Origin: Caulochytrium protostelioides
Taxonomy: Eukaryota > Chytridiomycota > Caulochytriomycetes > Caulochytriales > Caulochytriaceae
Assembly: GCA_003615045.1 (NCBI GenBank)
Contig: ML014177.1
Coordinates: 29,185-93,184, forward strand
Direction: 5' to 3'
DNA length: 64,000 bases
Translations under genes and position numbers: made by a program
Notes under the pieces: generated by a model
The model's database searches: none
The model's input: only the letters and a program-made list of their open reading frames with translations
Told to the model about the DNA's origin: nothing
In this document: in pieces, positions 9,285 through 18,113 of the stretch
How the letters are laid out: every line of letters begins with the position of its first letter
How positions within the stretch are numbered: position 1 is the first letter of the stretch

Positions 9285-12200
9285 TTACCGCTTCTTTTGT
9301 TCGAGCTGACGTGCCTTGATGGCATACTCGGCATGCTGAGTGGTCCAGTTGGTGGGGAAGGGCTCGACCTGGGGCCCGCGCGGCAGGGACACGTACCGGA
9401 ACTCGCGGCGCACGGGTCCACCGGGCACGTCCTCCGAGAGCGTGCCCGTTGTTCCGACGACCGTGTTGCTTGTCGACGTCGAGGCTATGGCCACGGTGCG
9501 GCCGAGCGGCCGAATGCGGAAGTTGCCGTCGTGCTTCAGGACGACGCCGCGGGCATCCAGCTCAATAATACGGGCCGTCGCACGCATCAGCAGAATGTAG
9601 TTGATGTACGGTTTGCTCGTGAGGACGATGTTGCGCTTTGCCGGCAGGCTGTCGAGGGTCTCACGCGCCCGACTATACTGGCCGGTCAGCACGAGGCTCT
9701 CGATGTACGACGTCCAGTTGTTCTCGTCGAGGGGGAACTTGTCTTTGCGCAGGCGCGCCCACACGCGGCTCAGACCGACGGCGTCCTGGCTGCGCCCAAA
9801 GGCGTCAATGAGCACGCTGACCTGAGCATGGGTGACGCCGAAATGGAGCCGCGTTTCGAGGTCGCGACGCCGGCGGCTGTTGATGCGCCGCGAAAGGTTG
9901 CTGGGCGTCGAGATATCGGGCGACATCGGTGACGATGGGGGCGACGACAGTGATGACGAGAACGACGACGCGGCGTCGGCGTATCGATCCGGCCGTCGTG
10001 GCGTGGCGTCGTCGTAGAAGACCGATTCGACGTTGGGGTCCATGGCGGCATCGCGCGCCGTCAGCGCCTCGAGCTCAGCCATCGTGTAGTCTAAGCGGGC
10101 GCCCGCGGCGTTCCCCCGGGGCGAGTGATACTGCTCACCGAACGTCACCGCCGCGCGCATGGCGTCGCCGAGCTGGCCGAGGATGTTCATGTAGGAGCAC
10201 ATCACATACGCGTCGGGCTGGACACCGCGTTTGCGGCGCAGATGGTACACAATTTTGCGGGAAAAGAAGTGGACGCGGTCGCAGTATGCGACAGGGAGCG
10301 CGCCGGCGATACCGACGTCGCGCGTGGGCGTCGAGCCGGGCACGATGGGCGGGATGTCCCGCCACACGCGCAGACCAATGTTGTCAAGGATCCGCGAGTA
10401 GGCGCTCTGCGTCCACTGCGTGCTGGAGAGCGCGAACAGCTTCTCGGTCATGTCCGTGAGTCCGGCTTCGTCGAGCTTGTTGTTGCGCACCGAGAGGGCG
10501 AGGTCGGCGCCCATGACAGGGGCGGACTCGAGCACTTGCGGCGGGAAGTGGGCGATGGCGCGCTTGATGTCGGGGTAGGATTCGCCGAGGTCCGCGAGCA
10601 TCGTCATGGATTTACTGATCGCGCTGAGGAAGCGACCGCGCGGGAGGCCCGGGTGGTCATACTGCTCGTCGTCTGTGAGAATCGAGAGCGCGTGCCGCAT
10701 GATCCTGAGGTAGTCCTGGCGAGCGTAGTGCGACAGGCTTTCGATTTCGAATTTGGCGAGGCGAATGTTGAGAATGAGGGCGAGTGCTACGGGCGGGCCG
10801 ACGCAGTTTGATTCCATGAAGACGCGGTACAGATTGTGGCCGCTGGCGACGTCGCGGAGGATGTGATACGAGAGGGTGCGCGCGAGCAGGTTCTGGACTT
10901 TAGTATCGTTAAGCATCACGTCAGCGCCGAACACGCGTTCATAAAACTCGAACGTGTCGATCGCGAATCGCACCGGGCGGTTCCACGACGCGTTGATGGC
11001 AATCAGAAAGACGGAGCGAACGCCGAGACTCTGGCGCAGCGGCGAGTTCGGCTCCGTCGAGGCAGGTATCCCGGCGAGCTGCACGCCGGAGTCCCATTGC
11101 GCGTCTTCATGGGTAAGGAGGTAGGTGCTCAGATAGATGGTGTATAGCCGCTGCATGAGCTTCGGAGTCATGTGCGGGTTCCTGCGGAACAGCTGCTGGA
11201 ACGGCTCGAGCGGCACGGCGCGAGTCGCAAGCGCAAACACGAGATACGGGTAGTCGTCCGGTTTCGTGGTGCGCTTAAGGATACGACGCTGCACACTGTG
11301 GACCAAGCGGTCGAACTCTTCAACGTACGCACGGTGGTCGGGGGCCTCGATGCCCTCGCGCCGCAGCTGCCGGGAGATGCGGATCAGCCGCACCACATAG
11401 TCGGCGAACGTCTGCGGATGGAACGGCTTCTGCATCTCCTCGACCGTGTACGGCATGATGTCGAGCCAGATCACATACGCGTAGCGAATCGCATCCAGAT
11501 CGATCGCCGCGAACAGCAAGTCACGGCGGAGGGGGCGCGAGACTTCGTCCTGGAATTCGAGCCGCGACGCGGCCTGGACGGCGCCGAGCTTGTTACCCAT
11601 ACTCAGCTGCCGCTCAATCTGCGCGGTGACGGGCGTCAGGTTCGCGGTGCGCGACGCTGCGGCTGCGGTTGCGGGTGGTCGTGCTGTCGGGAGGGGTGCT
11701 GGGATCGGTGCCTGCATAGGCGCCGCGGGCGAGGCCGGTGCTGGTGCTGATGCCGGTGCTGATGCCGGTGCGGGCGCCGCGAGTTCGGCGATCGCGGCCT
11801 CGCGGGCGAGTGCATGGGCCTTTTTCTTCTCCTGACGCCGGATATCGTCCATGCGGCTCGTGATGCGCATTACAAAGACGTCGCCCAGCGCGTTGCGTAA
11901 AGCCTCGACGCCGAGAATGGCCTGGACCTTGGTCCACTGCGGATGGATGCCCATCTCGGTGAGCATTGTCAGCTGGTCGTGGGTGGGAAGCAGATCGCAG
12001 GCCGCCTCGACGCTGTCCATGGCGAGGGTCAGTGCGAGGTAGGTGTGAAAGGTCTGCGAGACGAATTTCCCGAACCGCGGGTCCTTGATGGCTTGCTTCC
12101 AGTAGTCCTCAACGCCGACTTGGCGCGACGCCATGTAGCCGGCGGTGACTTGGCCGACGACGTCTTGGCGGTTCTGCATCGACAGCTGCCCGAGCGGCAC

Positions 12201-13310
12201 CAGCGCCGATTCGATCGCGCTCGCGGCAGGTTTGCCCGTGCGGTCGTGGGGCGCACCAAACAGCACGACGTTCAGCAGCCGGCTTGCAATGCGGTCCGTC
12301 ACACTTAAATGCTTGTTCTCAAACAGCGTCGCGGCGGTCGGCGTCCGCGGCAGCGCCATCTCGGGCGTGATCGCCGCCGGATCGGGCACCTGATCCCGGA
12401 GCATCTCATACAGCTGCTCAGGTCGCGTCATTTCCTTGACGGACGCTTCCTCGGACGCCACGGCGGATTTGTTCGGGGACGCATCCGCCGATGCCGCAGT
12501 AGCAGCCGTAGCAGCAACAGCAGCATCATCGTTCTTGCGATGGATCGAATCGGCCGGCAGCAGCTCCTCGAGCTGTTCCATCAAGGCGACAATGGAGGCC
12601 TTGGTGCCTGGGAACTCGGCGAGCTCTGGCCGGGTTTCCAGCTCATAGGTGAGAAACTCGGCGGCCTGGATGACATCGGCGCGTTCCAGATGCCGAGCAA
12701 TGAGCAGGATCAGCCGTGGATCGTCGAGGGGCAGCTCACTGTAGACGAGCGTGATGTAGTCGATGGCCATGGCGGCATGTGTAAACTCGTTGAGATGTGT
12801 GTTGGCGACAATCATAAAGTCGCGCAGCGTCACGGCGCGGCCCGACTGCCGCGCGACAACGAGCAGCAGCCGCGCCGTATCGATGGTGCGCGTCGTCCGC
12901 AGCAGCGCGATCCAGTCCTGCTCCATCAGGTGGCCGTAGAAGTCGCCGTCCCGCCGCAGCGCGTGGTGCAGTTCCGCCTGCACCATACTTGGATCATCGA
13001 GCGTGCTGAGCGCATCGTGGAGCCGCGTCGCCGTCTGCTCGAGAAGGGCCGTCGTGATCCCGCGGTGGGCGCCGTCCGTCCACGCCGGCGGACCATATCG
13101 CCGTGGCCGCCACGCGGCCGGCTGAACTAAGCGCCATGGCGGCAGAGGAGGCGACGCCGCCGCCGCCGCCGCCGCCGCCGCCGCAGCGGTGGCGAGGATG
13201 CCGCCGCAGGTCGCGGGGGTGGTCGACAGACGGCGGCACCACGGGCGGGCAAGCACGGTGCGGCAGGCGCCGGGCCAGCGTCGCGCGGGCTCCATGACCG
13301 CGGGCCGCAT
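9285..13310 (-). CDS. Large mitochondrial PPR-like protein
   Basis: A protein of 1341 residues that probably acts on mitochondrial RNA or translation. The N-terminus (MRPAVMEPARRWPGACRT, with further Arg, Ser and Ala and no acidic residue early) looks like a mitochondrial presequence. The body is mostly helical with repeated short amphipathic segments. The clearest pentatricopeptide-like stretch lies near residues 1160-1250 (for example VSVLIDAFGRSQDAVGLS and WTSYIESLVLTGQYSRARE). Two Ala/Pro-rich inserts occur, at about 11640-11800 and 12430-12530. An upstream Met, the second ATG at 13295, or a slightly later start would all keep the leader. Size and layout recall fungal PET309/CBP1-type factors, but divergence in this class is high and no orthologue is claimed. 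It converges on the Myb gene and is transcribed in the same direction as EF-Tu. Confidence 0.65.
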   Translation of the reverse strand: MRPAVMEPARRWPGACRTVLARPWCRRLSTTPATCGGILATAAAAAAAAAAASPPLPPWRLVQPAAWRPRRYGPPAWTDGAHRGITTALLEQTATRLHDALSTLDDPSMVQAELHHALRRDGDFYGHLMEQDWIALLRTTRTIDTARLLLVVARQSGRAVTLRDFMIVANTHLNEFTHAAMAIDYITLVYSELPLDDPRLILLIARHLERADVIQAAEFLTYELETRPELAEFPGTKASIVALMEQLEELLPADSIHRKNDDAAVAATAATAASADASPNKSAVASEEASVKEMTRPEQLYEMLRDQVPDPAAITPEMALPRTPTAATLFENKHLSVTDRIASRLLNVVLFGAPHDRTGKPAASAIESALVPLGQLSMQNRQDVVGQVTAGYMASRQVGVEDYWKQAIKDPRFGKFVSQTFHTYLALTLAMDSVEAACDLLPTHDQLTMLTEMGIHPQWTKVQAILGVEALRNALGDVFVMRITSRMDDIRRQEKKKAHALAREAAIAELAAPAPASAPASAPAPASPAAPMQAPIPAPLPTARPPATAAAASRTANLTPVTAQIERQLSMGNKLGAVQAASRLEFQDEVSRPLRRDLLFAAIDLDAIRYAYVIWLDIMPYTVEEMQKPFHPQTFADYVVRLIRISRQLRREGIEAPDHRAYVEEFDRLVHSVQRRILKRTTKPDDYPYLVFALATRAVPLEPFQQLFRRNPHMTPKLMQRLYTIYLSTYLLTHEDAQWDSGVQLAGIPASTEPNSPLRQSLGVRSVFLIAINASWNRPVRFAIDTFEFYERVFGADVMLNDTKVQNLLARTLSYHILRDVASGHNLYRVFMESNCVGPPVALALILNIRLAKFEIESLSHYARQDYLRIMRHALSILTDDEQYDHPGLPRGRFLSAISKSMTMLADLGESYPDIKRAIAHFPPQVLESAPVMGADLALSVRNNKLDEAGLTDMTEKLFALSSTQWTQSAYSRILDNIGLRVWRDIPPIVPGSTPTRDVGIAGALPVAYCDRVHFFSRKIVYHLRRKRGVQPDAYVMCSYMNILGQLGDAMRAAVTFGEQYHSPRGNAAGARLDYTMAELEALTARDAAMDPNVESVFYDDATPRRPDRYADAASSFSSSLSSPPSSPMSPDISTPSNLSRRINSRRRRDLETRLHFGVTHAQVSVLIDAFGRSQDAVGLSRVWARLRKDKFPLDENNWTSYIESLVLTGQYSRARETLDSLPAKRNIVLTSKPYINYILLMRATARIIELDARGVVLKHDGNFRIRPLGRTVAIASTSTSNTVVGTTGTLSEDVPGGPVRREFRYVSLPRGPQVEPFPTNWTTQHAEYAIKARQLEQKKR

Positions 13311-14308
13311 GGGCGCCCGTCGCCGCGGCGTTCACGCGCGAGCCGTCGGCCGGCCGATGGGCGTCCGCGGTCCTGCGGCCCGGCCGTTCAGCGGCGCTCC
13401 GACCAGCGCGGCACGGGCCGTCGTGGGGTCTGCCGGCGTCGCGGGATCGCGCGGTCTCTCTTGTTTCTGATCAGCCGCCGGCGGTCCGGACGCTGAGATC
13501 GGGGGTCCGTCGTGGGTGGGGAACGGTGGGTCTCCGGGGGATTCCGAGCGCTGGTGCTGGGCCGTGCTTCTCGCCGCTGATCTCCTAGTGAGACGCGTGC
13601 CCGAGCTGCGGCGCGGCGGGCCCAGCGTCGGTTGCTCTTGAGAGAGTGGACGCGAGTGTCGTCCTGCCGGATCCGATATTGATGATGGCGCCATGGCCAT
13701 TCACATCGACGCCACCAGGAACATGGACGGCGACGCGATGCCGGCAACCCACGGATGGATCACGGCCACCACGTGGGAGGTCACGCGACACCACGGCGGC
13801 CGGCGCGCGCCGGCGGCGGTGGCCGATCTGCCGTGGGCCCTGTGGCCGATGGGCACCACTCAGGAAGAGGGAAGCCCGACGGCCGGACGCACGTGCCGTT
13901 GGGTGCTACGACGCCCCCCGCGGGTGGGCCCATCGTCGGCGTCGCTAGGCCGGCGCTAGGCACCGCGTCGCGCCACCGCCTGCGCGCCCTTTCGGGGCGG
14001 CGGAAGGCGCCGGTCCCTCCGAGCCCCAACCCCGCCTCCGATCTCGCTCAACCCCTTGTAGCGCCAGTCTGATGGGCATCACCCGTCCGAGAAGACGACT
14101 CACCGATGCTCCGTCACGCATCCTACCGCGGGGCGTCGTCCAGCCCGTTGACGGTGCCATCGCACGAGACGTGACGGACGACGCCATCGAACATGAAATG
14201 GAAATCAATTAAAAAAAAGTAAAACGCCATGATATAAAAGGGTAAGAATGCAACCCAACGGCGACTGACACCGGGGTCCAGGCTGTCCGTCAAGAGCAGG
14301 TCGGTTGC
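13311..14308. other. Gap between PPR and EF-Tu genes
   Basis: This kilobase holds the promoter side of the PPR gene and the 3' end of the EF-Tu gene. Its GC-rich open frames (for example 13693-13959) show no domain and no conserved pattern. An A-rich patch at 14205-14230 lies just past the EF-Tu stop. No gene is supported. Confidence 0.5.
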
Positions 14309-15824
14309 TTAAGCGACAATCTTGGTCAGCACGCCGGTGGCGACGGTGCGGCCGCCCTCACGGACGGTGAAGCGAAGACCGGCCTCGAGAGCGACCTTGC
14401 GCTCCAGCGTGACCTGCATCTCGATGTTGTCGCCCGGCATGATGAGCTTGCCCTCCTCGCGCGCGGCGAGGCCCTCCGGGGTCTCGGGCCAGTTGAGGCA
14501 GCACGGCACGTCCATGGTGCGCGCGAACAGCTGCGGCTTGTAGTTTTCAACGAACGGCTTGTGGCGGCCGCCCTCCTCCTTGCTGAGCACGTAGATCTGG
14601 GCCAGGAAGGTGGTGTGGGCGGAGATCGTGTCAGGCATGGCGACGACCTGGCCACGGCGCAGGTCCTCGCGCTTCACGCCGCGCAAAAGCAGGCCCGCGT
14701 TGTCGCCGGCCTCGGCGCGGTCAAGCTCCTTGTGGAACATCTCGACGCCCGTGATCGTCGTCTTGCGCGTCTCGCCGAAGCCGACGATCGCGATTTCCTG
14801 GCCCTTCGTGATCACGCCACGCTCGACACGGCCCGTCACCACCGTCCCGCGGCCCGCAATCGAGAAGACGTCCTCGATGGGCATCAAGAACGGCTTGTCG
14901 AGGTCGCGCTTCGGCGTCGGGATCGCCTCGTCGACGGCGGCCATCAGCTTCAGCACGGCGTCCTTGCCGATCTCGGGCTGGTTGCCCTCGAGCGCGCACA
15001 GCGCCGAGCCCATGATGATGGGCACGTTCTCGCCGTCGTAGCCGTACTCGCTGAGCAGCTCGCGCATCTCCAGCTCGACGAGCTCCAGCATCTCCTTGTC
15101 GTCAACGGCATCGACCTTGTTCACAAACACCACGAGGTCCTCGACACCGACCTGGCGCGCCAGCAGCAGGTGCTCGCGCGTCTGCGGCATCTGGCCGTCA
15201 GTGGCTGACACGACAATGATCGCGCCGTCCATCTGCGCGGCACCGGTGATCATGTTCTTGATGTAATCAGCGTGACCTAATGAAAGCCCCCCCATATCGC
15301 AATTGTCAACCGAAAAGAAAAACGCGGTGAGACGCCAGATCAATCAATCATATCGCATCACCATAGTCACCATGAATCTCCCATGCGGAATCTCCAAGGC
15401 CAATGTCGGACATTCCATGTCGGCGGTCAGACCGGATGGTTAGACGGAGCCCTTAGCTCGCAGAAAACTTACCCGGGCAGTCCAAGTGGGCATAGTGGCG
15501 CTTGTCGGTCTGGTACTCGACGTGCGTCGTGTTGATAGTAATACCGCGGGCACGCTCCTCGGGCGCCTTGTCAATGGAGGCGTAGTCTCGGAATTCCTTG
15601 GACCCCGCGGCCTCAGCCAACACCTTCGTGATGGCGGCCGTCAGGGTCGTCTTGCCGTGGTCGACGTGGCCGATGGTGCCGATGTTGACGTGCGGCTTCT
15701 CGCGCGAGAAGGACGAGCAGCGGAACGGCTGTTTGAGCAGGGCGTGGGCCGTGCGCGGCGCGGCCGTCCACGCGCCCGCGGCAGCGCGGCGCAGACCCGC
15801 GGTCACGGCAGCGGCGACGACCAT
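14309..15824 (-). CDS. TUF1: Mitochondrial translation elongation factor Tu, two exons
   Basis: This GTPase delivers aminoacyl-tRNA to the mitochondrial ribosome. Exon 1 is 15473-15824 and exon 2 is 14309-15276. The 196-base intron (15277-15472) begins GTAAGT and ends TTAG, and interrupts the Gly codon of DCPG. The join gives 439 residues, normal for the family. The start at 15824 gives a leader of about 40 residues rich in Ala, Arg and Ser, as expected for import; an in-frame ATG at 15878 would add 18 residues that do not look like a leader. Motifs are G1 GHVDHGKT (52-59), G2 RGITI (93-97), G3 DCPG (115-118, across the splice) and G4 NKVD. Domains 2 and 3 are complete to the ending [11 protein letters not shown]. 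Identification is very secure. Confidence 0.97.
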
Positions 15825-16080
15825 AGTGGCACTGGTGGTAGCTCGACAACACAGGGCAGAGGAGACAAACAGGAACAACCTGCCGGTAGCGACCGTGGGA
15901 TACCGTCCTCTTTGCTTTGTTTCTCATGGGCCCTTGCGAGCGTGCGCGTTTGCTTTGACCTATGCGTTGGCACCACGCGTGTTCAGCGTCTCGTCCTCGG
16001 GTTCCCTTGACACGCTTGAATCATGACCGTGCTGTCCCGTATGACGCCGATGCTGGTGCGGGTGCTTGCTGACTGTGCTG

Positions 16081-16118
16081 GCGTCGTTCGCTAGCGTCGT
16101 TCGCTAGCGTCGTTCGCC
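16081..16118. repeat. 13-bp tandem repeat, about 2.9 copies
   Basis: The unit GCGTCGTTCGCTA is repeated twice exactly, followed by a 12-base partial copy ending CC. It lies 257 bases upstream of the EF-Tu start codon and could be promoter structure; no function is evident. Confidence 0.8.
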
Positions 16119-16212
16119 GACTCCGAGCCTCTCGCAGGACCACGCCGGAGGCGCGACCGTCGAGCGCAGCCGGAGTGAGACGCGACGCAGGCCGTCCTCA
16201 TGCCGACCCCGT

Positions 16213-16244
<32 letters not shown>
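16213..16244. repeat. GCC triplet microsatellite
   Basis: About ten GCC triplets in a row in the EF-Tu/tyrosinase gap, not within a supported gene. Confidence 0.8.
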
Positions 16245-18113
16245 TGCCGAGGGCAGCGACGACGTGGAGGGCAGCCGGGATGCGGCTGGCCAGGACCGCC
16301 GAAGCCAGAGGGTCCGCGACCCCGACAGTTCCGGGCACAAGAAGAGCTGAGCCGGCGCGTCTGCTCTCCTCACCGGCGCGTCTGTTGGCCCTGCGGCCGT
16401 CGCCGCGCGCGGTTTCTCCCGACGGCTCGGCGTTCTGAGCTCCGCTCGAGCCCCGCGGACGGTCGGTGCGGTCGCTCTCGGCGTTGCGTCAATGCCCGGC
16501 GGCGCTGCGCCACCCAAAACTCAGCCCCTCGGAAACTCAGCCACGCACCCCCTGGCAAAAAGGGTAAGAGGTGCCGCCGCTCTTGCCGATCCTTTCGGAC
16601 GGCACGGCTGAACTCCGATCGATACCGGTCGCGTGTGATGCCATCGCGCCGTCTGCCACCTGATGCCTCCTCCCCGGGACGAGTGGATGAATGGATGATG
16701 AGGAGGGGAACTGATGATGGAAAAGATGCGGATGGACACATCGCATCGCTCAAGCATGTGACAGCGTATCCCCCGTATCCGATCGAGGCGACCCCGCCGA
16801 ATCGTCGACGGTGCTCAGGTTGCTTGACATCCGGCGCGATGCTGCGATGCCGCGATGCCATCACTGACCATTAATAGGGCGGAGGCGTCGGCCATATGCT
16901 TGTGCATCTCTTTTCGTGCCGCACCGAATCCCGCATGGGTGGAAATGTACGAGGTACATGGCGTCGAGGACGCCCCCTGAAGCGCACTCAAGCGAATCAC
17001 CCATGTGTCGATCAAAGAGCGGATGGACTTTGCAAGAGATGCCGCGAAATTATCATGCCCAGGGATGAGACTAGCTTCTCCCCACCCCAGCGCCATATCA
17101 AGTGGATCTTAAGTTTCTGCTGGACCTGATACTGGACCATATGCCTTACGCGAGTGGTGTCACCGTGGGATTTGCAAACACGCGGAAACACAGAGTCTTG
17201 GGCCCGCGATAAGGCCTGACCATCCGCTGGCCAATCAACGAGCATGGCTTGCTCGCGTAAGTCTCTTTTCCTCCTGGGCAACGCAACGCGTTGCAACGCC
17301 TCACGACGCCATACCCTCGAACCACCTGTGTCGAGCCTGCGCCATGCAATCGCCGCCCCGGCTGTTGCCGATGCTACCGAAGCGTTGATGAGACGGCTTG
17401 AGATCTCTCCAGATAATGCGGCGTGGGCAGCGCCTGATGGACGCACCAGCCTGTGGCGAGACTCGCGCGTGGGTTACAATGGCCCCACGCGCGCGCCTCA
17501 GTACGATGCGACGTTGGCGTTTAAGTGGCGGTCCAGTTGCCCCACACGCGCCGCTGTTGACGTGCAGCCTCGAGACCCATCGGCGATCTTGACGGGTCAC
17601 CGCGATCCTGTGGGCAGGGCCGGCGACAGTGGCCGCGATGCGTCGACAGCGTTCGAGAAAGAGGCGATGCGAGCCCGACGGTCCAACTACTTAAAGCGCG
17701 ACCCGCGGTCAGCAGTCACAACTGGCCATGATACATTTCTCTCATCAGGATTGTGTCGGGACATCGGAAGCTTCTGCGTGGCACCAGCACCGTTGAACCC
17801 GTGTCCCTTCCTGCAGCCTCGTCCCCAATCCCCGCCATCCGATGGACCACTCGGGTCTTCGCTCCAGACTTCCGGACCCACACGTTGGACTGTGATTCCT
17901 GTATATATATCGCATGAAATCGTCGCAAGCCCCATCCCGACAGCGGTCCTGAGACCAGGGCCCATCGGAACTTGCTCCCCTGACTCTCATCTTCTCCCCC
18001 TCTCCACCCCAACCTCTCCGTCATAGACCAACCACGCGGTTTTCCCGCGTTTCCACACCGGTCCTCTCCCCGTCCCCTTGTCCCGTGATTCACGAGCCGG
18101 TTCATCGGCCACC

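Larger units (their letters stand above)
15825..18113. other. Divergent gap between EF-Tu and tyrosinase
   Basis: These 2.3 kb carry both promoters. Visible structure is a 13-bp tandem repeat (16081-16118), a GCC triplet run (16213-16244) and a copy of the word CTCAGCCACGC near 16535 that recurs at the end of the window. A frame of 260 codons at 17244-18026 has no domain and an irregular composition and is not called. The stretch at 17890-18060, just before the tyrosinase start, is C/T-rich. No gene is supported. Confidence 0.5.

Noticed and set aside
13693-13959. 88-codon plus-strand frame starting MAIHIDATRNMDGDAM
   Set aside because: The start looks protein-like but the rest becomes Arg/Pro-rich, and no family is recognised; it lies upstream of the minus-strand PPR gene.
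17244-18026. 260-codon plus-strand frame before the tyrosinase gene
   Set aside because: No domain, no leader, irregular composition, and it runs into the expected promoter of the tyrosinase gene.
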